From Betaproteobacteria bacterium (GTDB taxonomy: Bacteria; Pseudomonadota; Gammaproteobacteria; Burkholderiales; Rhodocyclaceae), in contig WREK01000002.1 in assembly GCA_009779355.1 (NCBI GenBank), positions 1-55,168 on the forward strand: a stretch of 55,168 bases of DNA, in the 5' to 3' direction. Below the pieces are notes generated by a model that ran no database searches, was not told where the DNA came from, and saw only the letters and a list, made by a program, of their open reading frames with translations. Both the position numbers and the translations under genes were made by a program. Below are positions 1 to 9,601 of this stretch, piece after piece. Within the stretch, counting starts at the first letter, position 1. Every line of letters begins with the position of its first letter.

Positions 1-119
1 AAACCCATGTCTACAAGGCTCAAAATGACCGAAAACTACCCTGTAAAGCTGCTTTTCGGACTGATTTTGACCCGTTTTGTGGACTCTGGTATCTGAAGAA
101 ATAGTTTTTGAGCACCCTG
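1..119. other. Left-edge intergenic segment
   Basis: This stretch lies downstream of the ferredoxin gene, which is read leftwards. The plus strand is open from base 1 to a TGA at 97-99, which would give about 32 residues ending in FVDSGI. I recognise no family in it. It could be the tail of a gene that lies mostly outside the window, or chance. Confidence 0.3.
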
Positions 120-861
<742 letters not shown>

Positions 862-865
<4 letters not shown>

Positions 866-1431
866 GCGCTGGTTGCCTCAAGGGTTGTTTCGGTATGTTC
901 GAGAAGATGAAAATGAACCTGTCCGGCGCGGCCCTGCCTGGATACGCGCCATCCCACAAGGGGATCGAGCGGCGTTTCAGCTTCGGCATACACCAGGCTG
1001 TCGGGAAGCATTACCCGATCCAGCAGAGGCATGATCCGTTTGATCAAACCTTGCCGGTAAGGTGGGTCGGCAAATGCTACGTTGAATTGCCGCATCGTGG
1101 AAGCGAGAAATTCTAGCGCATCGCCTTGTACGATCTCTACCTGTGTTGCTGCCAATTTTTTGGCATTGCGGTGCAGGGTGGCACAGGCGCGGGGGTCTCG
1201 CTCGATGAAGGTGACGTTGGCCGCGCCGCGCGAGGCGGATTCGAAGCCAAGAATGCCGGAACCGGCAAAGAGGTCGAGACAAATGAGACCGTCGAGAGCC
1301 TGTCCAAGCCAGTTGAACAGAGTTTCCCGCACGCGATCCGGCGTCGGCCTGATGCCGGGGATGTCGGGGACGTCAATGAGCCGCGAACGCCATGCCCCGC
1401 CGACGATGCGGATCCGGCTGCGCACGCTCAC
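862..1431 (-). CDS. rsmD: 16S rRNA (guanine(966)-N(2))-methyltransferase RsmD
   Basis: RsmD methylates G966 of 16S rRNA during 30S assembly, using S-adenosylmethionine. The protein of 189 residues shows the family signature RIVGGAWRSR near the N-terminus, RPTPDRVRETLFNWL, the SAM-binding loop DLFAGSGILGFES and the catalytic DPPY motif. The start is a GTG whose last bases overlap the TGA stop of the upstream peptidase gene (GTGA), and its own stop overlaps the coaD start. The peptidase, rsmD and coaD genes therefore form a tightly packed operon. Confidence 0.96.
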
Positions 1432-2807
1432 GGTTTGGTTGCAGTTTTTATATTGTTTGTGCTTTCATTTTTATCGCCATCTCCACCCGCAATAACGGTG
1501 ATGAGACGATCCTGGTTTACACGGCGGGCAAAGGCGTCGCGTATCTCTTCACGGCTCACGGCGCTTACGGCGCGCGGGTATTGTTCGAGCCAGTCGAGGG
1601 GCAGGCCATAAAAGCCGATGATGGAGATGTTGTTGAGAATCTTGGCGTTGGAATCGAGCCGCAGGCCAAAGCCATTCACGAGGTTGTCACGTGCCGTTTG
1701 CAATTCTTTTTCGGTGGGACCTTCGGTGATGAAGGTGCTGAGAGTGGCACGCACGACATCAAGGGCGAGCGCGTTTTGTGTGCCTCGGGTTTGCAGGCCG
1801 ATCTGGAATGGGCCGAGGACACGGCGAGGCTCGAAATAGCTATGAATGTCGTAGACGAGTCCGCGTTTTTCGCGCACTTCTCTCATGAGCCGTGAGGTGA
1901 AGCCGCCACCGCCGAGAATATGATTGCCGACGAGGAGCGGGAAATAGTCGGGATCGTCGCGGCTCATGGCTGGTTGGCCGATGAGGATATGCGCTTGGGC
2001 AGAAGGGTTGGTGATGCGCGCGATCTGTGTTTTCCCAGGCTGGGGAGGCACGGGCAGCGTCTCGACCTTGCCGCCGGCGGGCAGGTATTGGGTTAGCGCG
2101 ATGGCGATTTTTTCAGCGGTGGCGCGGTCGAGGTCGCCGACGATGGCAATGGAAGCGTTACGTGCACTGTAGTAATGGGCATGAAAGGCAATGAGGTCTT
2201 CGCGGGTAATGACGGAGAGGGATTCTTCGTCGCTGACGACACCATAGGGATGGCCGGCGTAAATCGCGGCACGAAAGGCTCGTGTGGCCAGCACTGCGGG
2301 TTTGGTGAGTGCTTCACGTAAATTAGCCAGCGCGCGGATACGCTCGCGTTCGAGCACTTCTGCGGGAAATCGGGGGCGGGCAAGGATGGTGGCAGCTAAG
2401 GCAACGGACTCGTCACGTTCCCGTGCGGCTGAGAGTGTGCGCAGGGTGAGGCTGGCGCGGTCTTCACTGGTGCTGCCGCCAAGGATAAGCCCAAGATCGG
2501 CAGCGCGCTCGGAAATGGCCTGTTCGTCAAGGTTGCCTGCGCCGGCATCGAGTAGGGCATGGGTAAAACTGGCGGTACCACTTTTCCTTGGGGGGTCGAA
2601 GGCGTTGCCTGCGGCAAAGTCGATCTGGATATCGATCATCGGCAGTTCATGGCTGGCGACGAAATAGACTTTCGCCCCGGTAGGGGCTGTCCATTGTTCA
2701 ATACGGGGAGTGGCTGGGGCGATGCCGGAAGCGAGGGCGAGCGAGACCAGCGCCGGGGCACGCAGGCGGTGTGCAAAGGCCGTGAGAAAAGCGGTAAAGA
2801 GGCGCAT
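1428..2807 (-). CDS. M16-family peptidase-like protein lacking the zinc motif (partner subunit)
   Basis: This 459-residue protein has an N-terminal signal sequence (hydrophobic to about residue 32) and the two-lobed M16 (pitrilysin/PqqL-like) fold. The HxxEH zinc motif is absent. The corresponding segment reads FTHALLDAG, so it should not bind zinc. It keeps the second-half signature GGGGFTSRLMREVREKRG followed by LVYDIHSYF, which carries the Arg/Tyr pair that contacts substrate in M16 heterodimers. It lies 27 nt downstream of the zinc-motif homologue, and the two probably form a periplasmic heterodimer. The substrate is unknown. Confidence 0.9.
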   Translation of the reverse strand: MRLFTAFLTAFAHRLRAPALVSLALASGIAPATPRIEQWTAPTGAKVYFVASHELPMIDIQIDFAAGNAFDPPRKSGTASFTHALLDAGAGNLDEQAISERAADLGLILGGSTSEDRASLTLRTLSAARERDESVALAATILARPRFPAEVLERERIRALANLREALTKPAVLATRAFRAAIYAGHPYGVVSDEESLSVITREDLIAFHAHYYSARNASIAIVGDLDRATAEKIAIALTQYLPAGGKVETLPVPPQPGKTQIARITNPSAQAHILIGQPAMSRDDPDYFPLLVGNHILGGGGFTSRLMREVREKRGLVYDIHSYFEPRRVLGPFQIGLQTRGTQNALALDVVRATLSTFITEGPTEKELQTARDNLVNGFGLRLDSNAKILNNISIIGFYGLPLDWLEQYPRAVSAVSREEIRDAFARRVNQDRLITVIAGGDGDKNESTNNIKTATKP

Positions 2808-2834
2808 AGCGAAAAACCTTGGAATCGGTTGAGG

Positions 2835-4238
2835 TCAGGGCCGTTGCAGGGCGGATGAGGATTCGGGTGCGGGGGATGTAGGCAATGGCAAGGGGTCGAG
2901 CCGGGCGTTGGTCAGGCTGGCATCGTCGAAATAGCGGCGGGCAACGGAGCGCACTTCCTCGGCGGTTACGGCGCGTAGCCCCGCCAGTAGCCGGACTTCG
3001 TCGCGCCACGACAGGCCAGCGCTTTCGAGTTGACCGATTTCCATGGCCTGACCCATTAGGGAGTCACGCGAGTAGATGCGCGTAGCCAGCGCCTGGTTCT
3101 TGACGCGGTTCAATTCATCTTCACTTACGCCTTCATCACGGATGCGCTGCAATTCTGCCCGCAGGGCGGTTTCAAGTGTCTCAAGGCTTTGCCCGGGTGC
3201 GGGAGCGCCCTCGAGGAGGAAGAGGGCGGGGCCGCGGTTGATGCCATCGTAGGCGGCGCCAGCAGATACGGCGATGCGCTGCTCGCGCACGAGGCGACGG
3301 TTGAGCCGTGCGCCATCGTAGCCGTCGAGAATTTCCGCCAGCATCTGCAAGGCGTAGGATTCACGGTCAGTATCGGGTTTGCGCAGGGACGGGACGCGCC
3401 AGGCCATTGCGAGGTAGGGCAATTCAGCCGGGGCACGGACGACGACGCTTCTAGGGCCGGTTTGCCCGGGTTCGATGCTGATGCGACGTATGGGGAGTTC
3501 TGTGGATTTGATCGTGCCGTAATGCTGGCGGGCGAGTTTGAAAACAGCCTGATGATCGACATCGCCGACGACGACGAGCGTGGCGTTGTTAGGGGCGTAC
3601 CAGTTCCTGTACCACTCGCGCGTGTCTTCGGCGGTCATGGTTACGAGGTCGGCCATCCAACCGATGATCGGATGATGGTATGGGTGAACCTGGAAGATGG
3701 TTGCCATCAACTGTTCATGGACAAGGGCCCGCGGACGGTCATCGGTGCGTAGCCGCCGTTCTTCCTTAATAACTTCGATTTCGCGCGAAAAATCTTCGTC
3801 GGTAAGGGTGAGGTTTTTCATGCGGTCGGCTTCGAGGGACATCATCGTGCCGAGGTGGGCGGGCGGAGTCTGCTGGAAGTATGCGGTGTAGTCGTTGCTG
3901 GTGAAAGCGTTGTCGCGTCCACCGAGAGCGGAGATGCGCATGTTGAATTCGCCGGGGCCGACCTTGCGCGTGCCCTTGAACATCATATGTTCGAGAACAT
4001 GTGCGACGCCGGTGACTCCAGCAGGTTCGTCCATCGCGCCGCTACGGTACCAGATCATGTGCACAACGGAAGGGGCGCGACGGTCTTCGCGGACGACGAT
4101 TTTCATGCCGTTGTCGAGGGTGGTTTCAAACGGGTTGGCCTGCACGGACAGTGTGACCGGCAGGCAGACGCAGGCGAGCGTCAGGCGCCAGATAGAGCGG
4201 CGCAAGGAGGAGGGGGGGAAAGAAAGGTCGAAACTCAT
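2835..4238 (-). CDS. M16-family zinc metallopeptidase (catalytic partner)
   Basis: This secreted zinc protease carries the inverted zinc motif HVLEH about 80 residues in and a downstream EVIKEER segment that supplies the third zinc ligand about 76 residues later. The RREQRIA/Y region of the C-lobe is also present. I chose the ATG at 4238 rather than the one at 4253, because it has an AGGA ribosome site 7 nt upstream and gives a clean signal peptide ending ...LSVQA before NPFE. It is followed directly by the zinc-less M16 partner, then rsmD and coaD. The natural substrate cannot be deduced. Confidence 0.92.
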   Translation of the reverse strand: MSFDLSFPPSSLRRSIWRLTLACVCLPVTLSVQANPFETTLDNGMKIVVREDRRAPSVVHMIWYRSGAMDEPAGVTGVAHVLEHMMFKGTRKVGPGEFNMRISALGGRDNAFTSNDYTAYFQQTPPAHLGTMMSLEADRMKNLTLTDEDFSREIEVIKEERRLRTDDRPRALVHEQLMATIFQVHPYHHPIIGWMADLVTMTAEDTREWYRNWYAPNNATLVVVGDVDHQAVFKLARQHYGTIKSTELPIRRISIEPGQTGPRSVVVRAPAELPYLAMAWRVPSLRKPDTDRESYALQMLAEILDGYDGARLNRRLVREQRIAVSAGAAYDGINRGPALFLLEGAPAPGQSLETLETALRAELQRIRDEGVSEDELNRVKNQALATRIYSRDSLMGQAMEIGQLESAGLSWRDEVRLLAGLRAVTAEEVRSVARRYFDDASLTNARLDPLPLPTSPAPESSSALQRP

Positions 4239-4353
4239 GGGACAATCCTGCATCTGTTAAAATCCGCGCGTTGTGCGCTATGTTGGACGCGGCATCATAG
4301 CCGTATCTGGGGGTTTTGGGCGCGTACCAAAAATTTTCTTTTTTCGATTTCTT
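4239..4353. promoter_or_regulatory. Divergent promoter region between M16 peptidase and ftsY
   Basis: This 115-bp gap separates two operons that are read away from each other, so it must hold at least one promoter in each direction. The part next to ftsY is T-rich (TTTTCTTTTTTCG) and has no good ribosome site, which makes the ftsY start less certain. I could not assign clear -35/-10 pairs. Confidence 0.4.
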
Positions 4354-5406
4354 ATGTTCGGTTTTTCCAAAAAATCTATCCCACGCACTGATACGTGTGC
4401 TGATGCCAATTTTTCCCATCCTGCTTCGTTAGAGGGTGCTTCTGGCGACGAGTTTCCTGCCGTATCGCCTGTGAAACGCTCATGGGCCCAACGCCTGAGG
4501 TCGGGGCTGGCGCGTACCCGCCAGCAACTCGGCGGCGGGCTGGCGGGCCTGCTTGGGCGGCGCAAAATCGACGAGGATCTGCTCGAAGAATTGGAATCCA
4601 CGCTGCTGATGGCCGATTGTGGCGTGGATGTGACGCAGCATCTGATTGAAAGCCTGCGGGCGCGCTGGAAGAAGGGCCACCTGGAGCACGCCGGACAATT
4701 ACGGCAAGCGCTGGCCGATGGGCTGCTGGAGATCGTGACGCCGCTGGAGGCGGGGCTCGATGTGTCCATCCATAAGCCCTACATCATCATGCTGGCCGGT
4801 GTGAACGGTTCGGGAAAGACGACCTCGATCGGCAAGCTCGCCAAATACTTTCAGGATCAGGGCAAAAGCGTGTTGCTGGCGGCAGGCGATACTTTTCGCG
4901 CGGCGGCGCGTGAGCAGTTGATGACCTGGGGCGAGCGCAACAACATTACGGTGATTGCGCAGGAAGGGGGCGATGCTGCAGCGGTCATTTTCGATGCAAT
5001 CAATGCGGCGCGTGCGCGGGGTATCGATATCGTGCTTGCCGATACCGCCGGACGGTTGCCGACCCAGCTTCATTTAATGGAAGAAATCGCGAAGGTGAGG
5101 CGGGTCGTTACGAAGGCAGAACCCTCTGGCCCGCATGAAGTCATGCTCGTGCTCGACGCCAACATCGGCCAGAATGCGTTGGCGCAGGTGAAGGCGTTTG
5201 ATGCGGCGGTCGGCGTGACGGGCCTCGTGCTGACCAAGCTCGACGGTACGGCCAAGGGCGGCGTGGTGGCGGCTATCGCACGTCAGTGCCCGAAGCCGCT
5301 GCGCTTCATCGGCGTGGGGGAAGGAATCGACGACCTGCAACCCTTCCGGGCGAGCGAATTTGTTGATGCGCTCTTCGATGCGCAGGGGGAAAGCGAAAAA
5401 ACATGA
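4354..5406 (+). CDS. ftsY: Signal recognition particle receptor FtsY
   Basis: FtsY is the membrane-associated GTPase that docks SRP-bound ribosomes at the Sec translocon. The NG domain shows GVNGSGKTTSIGKLA (G1), DTFRAAAREQL, DTAGRLPTQ (G3), TKLDGTAKGG (G4) and the closing GVGEGIDDLQPF. I start it at 4354 (MFGFSKK, 350 residues), because FtsY proteins commonly begin MFGFFKK. The open frame extends upstream to 4273, but that extension does not look like FtsY. The N-terminal A domain is short and not strongly acidic. It heads the ftsY-ftsE-ftsX operon. Confidence 0.95.
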   Translation: MFGFSKKSIPRTDTCADANFSHPASLEGASGDEFPAVSPVKRSWAQRLRSGLARTRQQLGGGLAGLLGRRKIDEDLLEELESTLLMADCGVDVTQHLIESLRARWKKGHLEHAGQLRQALADGLLEIVTPLEAGLDVSIHKPYIIMLAGVNGSGKTTSIGKLAKYFQDQGKSVLLAAGDTFRAAAREQLMTWGERNNITVIAQEGGDAAAVIFDAINAARARGIDIVLADTAGRLPTQLHLMEEIAKVRRVVTKAEPSGPHEVMLVLDANIGQNALAQVKAFDAAVGVTGLVLTKLDGTAKGGVVAAIARQCPKPLRFIGVGEGIDDLQPFRASEFVDALFDAQGESEKT

Positions 5407-6059
5407 TTATTTTCGATGGCGTCACCAAACGATACCCCGGAGGCTATACGGCGCTCGAAGAGGTCAGTTTCCGGGTGGCACCCGGTGAATTGGTGGTGCT
5501 ATCGGGGCATACGGGGGCAGGAAAAAGTACGCTGCTCAAACTCATTCCGGCCATCGAACGCCCGACTTCCGGCACGGTGCAGGTCAACGGGCAGAATGTT
5601 TCAAAACTGTCGAGGCGGGCGATTCCCTACCTGCGGCGCAATATCGGCTTGGTTTTGCAGGAAACCCGCCTGTTGTTTGACCGTTCGGTGTATGAAAATA
5701 TCTTGTTGCCGCTCATCATCAACGGTCATCCCCCGAGGGAAGCGGCCAAACGGGTGGGGGCGGCACTTGATCTCGTCGGGCTTTCGAGGCGGGAAAAAGA
5801 GTTCCCTGCAGGACTCTCCGGCGGAGAACAGCAACGGCTGGCTATCGCGCGTGCCTTTGTCAACCGACCGTCGATCCTGATTGCCGACGAACCGACTGCC
5901 TATCTCGATTCGGCCTATGCGTCTGAGATTGCCGAAATTTTCAGATCGTTCAACAACGCGGGCGTTACAGTGCTGGTGGCTACGCATGACATATCGCTTT
6001 TCAGGCACTATTCGCCACGCCGGATTATGCTGGATCACGGTCATCTCATGGAGCAATGA
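5403..6059 (+). CDS. ftsE: Cell division ATP-binding protein FtsE
   Basis: FtsE is the ATPase of the FtsEX complex, which switches on septal peptidoglycan hydrolases at the division site. The 218-residue protein shows Walker A GHTGAGKST, the Q-loop LQETRLLF, the ABC signature LSGGEQQR and Walker B ILIADEPT. The segment IIFDGVTKRYPGGYTALEEV at the N-terminus is typical of FtsE. The start overlaps the ftsY stop by 4 nt (ATGA) and the end overlaps ftsX by 4 nt, so the three are coupled. Confidence 0.96.
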   Translation: MIIFDGVTKRYPGGYTALEEVSFRVAPGELVVLSGHTGAGKSTLLKLIPAIERPTSGTVQVNGQNVSKLSRRAIPYLRRNIGLVLQETRLLFDRSVYENILLPLIINGHPPREAAKRVGAALDLVGLSRREKEFPAGLSGGEQQRLAIARAFVNRPSILIADEPTAYLDSAYASEIAEIFRSFNNAGVTVLVATHDISLFRHYSPRRIMLDHGHLMEQ

Positions 6060-6955
6060 TGCGCAACTGGTTCTATCTTCATTTACGTGCGTTTGCGCAT
6101 GCCCTCAAACGGCTTGTTGGACAGCCGTTCGGTACGTTGTTATCGGCGCTGGTGATGGGGATTGCACTGACGCTGCCGGCAGGGGGGTATATCCTGCTGG
6201 ACAATATTGCCATGCTGGCGCGCGGGGTATCCGGCAAGCCCGAAATCAGCCTCTTCCTCAATAACGATGTTGATTCCGCACAACTCGACACCGTTCGGCG
6301 CAATCTCCGGGGCGAACCGCAACTGGCCGATTTCCGTTTCGTGTCGCGTGACGAAGCCTTGGAACACTTGGAGAGCAGCGGTCTGGGCGATGTATTGGGC
6401 GGTATTGTTGACAACCCCTTGCCCGATGCCTTCGTCGTTACCCTGCGGGGTGACGACCCTAAATTGTTCGAGGCGTTGTCGGCAAAAATGAAAAACTGGC
6501 CGGGCGTTGCGCACGTTCAGCTCGATTCGGCCTGGGTCAAACGGCTGGCAGCCCTGCTCGAACTGGCGCGCGTGACGATGCTGGTCTTGTCGGTTTTGCT
6601 TGGGCTGGCTTTGGTGATCGTCACCTTCAATACCGTCCGTCTGCAAATCCTGACCCAGAAAAGCGAAATCGAAGTCAGCCGCCTGCTCGGGGCCACCAAC
6701 CGTTTCATCCGTCGCCCGTTTTACTGGTTTGGAGGGCTACAAGGCATGCTTGGCGGCCTGGTTGCCCTGGGGGCAGTCTGGATCGGTATTGATGCGCTGG
6801 CCGCGCCGGTGGCGAAGGTGGGCGAAACCTATGGCGTGCTGATTGCACTGACTGGCCCCGGCTGGAAAGAGTCACTGGCGACGGTTGCGCTTGCTGCGGC
6901 TCTGGGTTGGTTGGGCACGGCTGTTTCGGTACGGCGGCATCTGACGGGGGTTTGA
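6056..6955 (+). CDS. ftsX: Cell division protein FtsX
   Basis: FtsX is the membrane subunit of FtsEX, passing the ATPase signal to periplasmic hydrolase activators. The 299-residue protein has an N-terminal membrane segment near residues 25-45, a periplasmic domain of roughly 110 residues (including RFVSRDEALEHLE), and three C-terminal membrane segments, with the conserved EIEVSRLLGATNRFIRRPF stretch between them. It overlaps ftsE by 4 nt (ATGA). The next gene, mtnA, begins 9 nt later and may be read through from this operon. Confidence 0.95.
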   Translation: MMRNWFYLHLRAFAHALKRLVGQPFGTLLSALVMGIALTLPAGGYILLDNIAMLARGVSGKPEISLFLNNDVDSAQLDTVRRNLRGEPQLADFRFVSRDEALEHLESSGLGDVLGGIVDNPLPDAFVVTLRGDDPKLFEALSAKMKNWPGVAHVQLDSAWVKRLAALLELARVTMLVLSVLLGLALVIVTFNTVRLQILTQKSEIEVSRLLGATNRFIRRPFYWFGGLQGMLGGLVALGAVWIGIDALAAPVAKVGETYGVLIALTGPGWKESLATVALAAALGWLGTAVSVRRHLTGV

Positions 6956-6964
6956 GCGCGGCCC

Positions 6965-8038
6965 ATGTTTGTCCAACCCATAGCCACCTTGCGGCGTGAT
7001 GGCGATGGTCTGATCGTTCTCGACCAGACCCGGTTGCCCTGGCGTGTCGTGGAGCGCCGGCTTGCCACGCTTGAAGACGTTGCCGAGGCCATTTCCACAA
7101 TGCAGGTACGTGGCGCGCCGTTGATTGGCTGCGCTGCGGCCTTTGGCGTGGCTGTGGCACTGGCGAGCGGAGCGGGGGCCGATGCCGCGCTCGACCATGC
7201 ACTGGCCGTGCTGCGCGCAACGAGACCAACTGCTGTCAATCTCGCGTGGGCGTTGAATCGCATGGATGCTTGCCTGAGGCTGCTTCCCCATAACGCGCGG
7301 AGCGGGGCGGCATGGGCCGAGGCCGAAGCCATTCGCGCAGAAGATGCCGCGATGTGTGCGGCCATAGGGGCGCACGGGCTGGGATTGCTTCGCACCTTCA
7401 AGCGCACGGGTGAGGGGCGTGCTTTGCGGGTGATGACCCATTGCAACGCGGGCTGGCTGGCTACGGCAGGGATGGGGACGGCGCTTGCGCCGGTTTACGC
7501 GGCCTGTGCCGAAGGGCTGGGGGTTGAGGTTTTCGTTTCCGAGACGCGCCCGCGCAACCAGGGGCTGTTAACGGCCTGGGAACTTGCCGCCGCCGGGATC
7601 AGACATACGCTGATTGCCGACAATGCTGCCGGACTGTTGCTGATGCGTGGCGAAGTCGATGCGGTGCTCGTCGGCGCGGATCGTATCGCGGCCAACGGGG
7701 ACACCGCGAACAAGGTGGGCACGTACCTGAAGGCGCTGGCCGCGCATGCGGCGGATATCCCGTTCTATGTTGCAGCCCCGGTATCGACTTTCGATCCGGG
7801 GACGGCCTGCGGCGAGGCGATTTCAGTAGAGGAACGCGCAGAGGAAGAAGTGTTTTTCGTCCACGGGCTGGACGGGGAAGGCTGCCTGGGGCGGCTGAGA
7901 TTGGCCCCGGAGGGCGCCCGCGCCGCCAACCCAGCTTTCGACGTGACCCCGGCGGTGCTCGTTTCAGGCTTCATCACGGAACGCGGGGTGTTTGGGGTTG
8001 AAGAATTGGCGGGTTTTTTGCAGGATGTCCGGGCATGA
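6965..8038 (+). CDS. mtnA: S-methyl-5-thioribose-1-phosphate isomerase
   Basis: MtnA converts methylthioribose-1-phosphate to methylthioribulose-1-phosphate in salvage of the methylthioadenosine left from polyamine and SAM metabolism. The family motifs are present: TMQVRGAPLIG, THCNAGWLATAGMGTALAPVY with the catalytic Cys, VSETRPRNQG, and VLVGADRIAANGDTANKVGTY with the catalytic Asp. The length of 357 residues is normal. Its TGA overlaps the ATG of the following aldolase gene. None of the later Met-salvage genes (mtnC, mtnD, mtnE) are in the window. Confidence 0.95.
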   Translation: MFVQPIATLRRDGDGLIVLDQTRLPWRVVERRLATLEDVAEAISTMQVRGAPLIGCAAAFGVAVALASGAGADAALDHALAVLRATRPTAVNLAWALNRMDACLRLLPHNARSGAAWAEAEAIRAEDAAMCAAIGAHGLGLLRTFKRTGEGRALRVMTHCNAGWLATAGMGTALAPVYAACAEGLGVEVFVSETRPRNQGLLTAWELAAAGIRHTLIADNAAGLLLMRGEVDAVLVGADRIAANGDTANKVGTYLKALAAHAADIPFYVAAPVSTFDPGTACGEAISVEERAEEEVFFVHGLDGEGCLGRLRLAPEGARAANPAFDVTPAVLVSGFITERGVFGVEELAGFLQDVRA

Positions 8039-8700
8039 GCGGAAACGAAAACAGGGATGCGTTGGCAGGTGAATTGCTCGCCGTGGCTCGTGCCCTGAAG
8101 GAGCAAAGACTCAATGTCGGCTCTTCGGGAAACGTTAGCGCGCGCTGCGACGATGGTTTTTTGATTACGCCATCTGGGCGGTTGCCTGAACGGTGTTCCG
8201 TAGCCGATATGGTGTGGATGACGATGGGCGGCGTGGGGGCAGGGGGGCTTGCGCCTTCTTCGGAATGGCGGATCCACCGCGACATTTACGCAGGCGTTTC
8301 CGGAGTGGGGGCGGTCGTCCATGCCCATTCGCTGTTTGCCACGGCGCTGGCTTGTCAGCGTGTGGACATCCCGTCGTTTCATTATATGATTGCGCGTTTT
8401 GGTGGCAATAGCGTGCGCTGCACGGCCTATGCGACGTTCGGTACGGAGGCGCTCTCGAAGAACGTGCTGGCGGCATTGGCTGGGCGCAATGCCTGCCTGC
8501 TTGCCAATCATGGGATGGTAGTCTGTGGTCGTGACCTTGAGCATGCGCTGGCCCAGGCTATCGAACTGGAAACGCTGTGCGAACAGTATTGGTATGCTTG
8601 CCAGCCGGGGCCGCTGGTGTTGTTGTCTGAAGAAGAGATGGCGGAAGTGCTGGAACGATTTCGTTACTATGGTGACGGCGCACGGGAATTTAAAACTTAG
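8035..8700 (+). CDS. Class II aldolase, FucA-like; likely methylthioribulose-1-phosphate aldolase (Ald2 type)
   Basis: This 221-residue zinc aldolase/adducin-family protein resembles L-fuculose-1-phosphate aldolase along its whole length. The shared segments are SSGNVSARCDDGFLITPSG, APSSEWRIHRDIY with the catalytic Glu, the zinc ligands in VVHAHS and LANHGM, and FHYMIARFGGNS with TAYATFGTEAL. It overlaps mtnA by 4 nt, so its substrate is probably the MtnA product. The MTA shunt aldolase cleaves this to dihydroxyacetone phosphate and methylthioacetaldehyde. The alternative is MtnB dehydratase from the same superfamily, but the FucA-type middle section argues against it. Function is inferred from neighbour and family. 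Confidence 0.82.
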   Translation: MSGNENRDALAGELLAVARALKEQRLNVGSSGNVSARCDDGFLITPSGRLPERCSVADMVWMTMGGVGAGGLAPSSEWRIHRDIYAGVSGVGAVVHAHSLFATALACQRVDIPSFHYMIARFGGNSVRCTAYATFGTEALSKNVLAALAGRNACLLANHGMVVCGRDLEHALAQAIELETLCEQYWYACQPGPLVLLSEEEMAEVLERFRYYGDGAREFKT

Positions 8701-8764
8701 TGCGTTTGCAGGGACGTTGCGCACAACGCCCCTGCATGACGATCTTTCTTTTTCGGAGTGTTTT

Positions 8765-9268
8765 ATGTCGTTACTGCGCTTGCCCCTGCGTTTGTATTTC
8801 TTTGCCTTGTTTGCGTTGTGCGTCGGTGAATTTTGCTTCGGTGTCCTTTATCTGCAAATGGTGAAGGGGGTCGAACCCTGCCCGATGTGCATCATGCAGC
8901 GTTACGCGCTGTTGGGGGTCGGCCTTGCCGCTTTGGTTGGCGCGCTTCACAACCGGGGCGCCTGGGTGTACGGGATACTGATTACGCTCTCTGCCCTGGC
9001 CGGGGGAGGAGTCGCGGCCCGGCAAAGCTGGTTGCAGCTTTATCCGCCGAAAACGATGGGCTGTGGCCCTGGCCTTGAATTCATGTTGGAAACCTTTCCA
9101 CTGACTGAGCTTCTGCCGAAACTGTTCCGGGGCGAAGGCGATTGCAGCGCCGTCGACTGGACATTTCTTGGGCTTTCGATTGCCAATTGGGGGCTGATCA
9201 CGTTTACCGTGATCGTGGTCGTGACACCTTTGGCAGTCTGGTGGGTGCGCCGTGCAAAGCGCGGGTAA
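8765..9268 (+). CDS. dsbB: Disulfide bond formation protein DsbB
   Basis: DsbB is the inner-membrane quinone reductase that reoxidises periplasmic DsbA. I start it at 8765 (167 residues), where GGAG lies 6 nt upstream. The open frame runs further back into the aldolase gene, but that part is not DsbB. Four membrane segments are visible. The first redox pair is Cys39-Pro-Met-Cys42 in the first periplasmic loop, followed by MQRYALLGVG. The second pair is Cys100 (MGCGPGLEFM) and Cys127 (GDCSA). All four catalytic cysteines are intact. Confidence 0.95.
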   Translation: MSLLRLPLRLYFFALFALCVGEFCFGVLYLQMVKGVEPCPMCIMQRYALLGVGLAALVGALHNRGAWVYGILITLSALAGGGVAARQSWLQLYPPKTMGCGPGLEFMLETFPLTELLPKLFRGEGDCSAVDWTFLGLSIANWGLITFTVIVVVTPLAVWWVRRAKRG

Positions 9269-9292
9269 ATGGCGCTGGTTCGGACTGAAGTT

Positions 9293-9601
9293 TTAGTCGA
9301 CCACGCAAACGGTAGAGCCGCCGATTTCGTATTTTCCACCATCAAGCGGGTGGCATCGGATCACGCGCAGTTGTGTCACCAATGGAGGGCGTTTCATTTT
9401 GCCGCTCGGGGAGGCAATCACGACTTCGACGACTTCGCCTTCGGTGGGGACGTAGTTGGCGTGCAGGGTCATCCCGCTTACGCTCAATTCGATACACTGC
9501 GCAGAGACTTCTTCGCCCTTGTTCGGTAAGCGGATATGGGCGGAACACCCGAGGGGGATGCGACGATCCAGGCGACGGTCTCGCGGGGAAGCATGATCCA
9601 T
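9293..9601 (-). CDS. PilZ-domain protein (small)
   Basis: This is a single-domain PilZ protein of about 102 residues, the family that binds cyclic di-GMP. The binding motif is visible as DRRLDRRIPL (the RxxxR part) followed about 25 residues later by ELSVSGMTL (the D/NxSxxG part, here with E in the first position). The start at 9601 has GAGG 7 nt upstream; an in-frame ATG at 9682 would add 27 residues that do not look like the family. It converges with dsbB. The output pathway is unknown. Confidence 0.82.
   Translation of the reverse strand: MDHASPRDRRLDRRIPLGCSAHIRLPNKGEEVSAQCIELSVSGMTLHANYVPTEGEVVEVVIASPSGKMKRPPLVTQLRVIRCHPLDGGKYEIGGSTVCVVD

Noticed and set aside
1-99. Possible C-terminal end of a gene entering from the left edge
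   Set aside because: Only 32 codons are visible and they match nothing I recognise; too weak to call.
1126-1611. Long open frames opposite rsmD and the M16 genes, for example plus-strand frames at 1126-1611 and 1392-1895
   Set aside because: They are antisense to well-supported genes with clear family motifs, have no family resemblance and arise from high-GC codon use.
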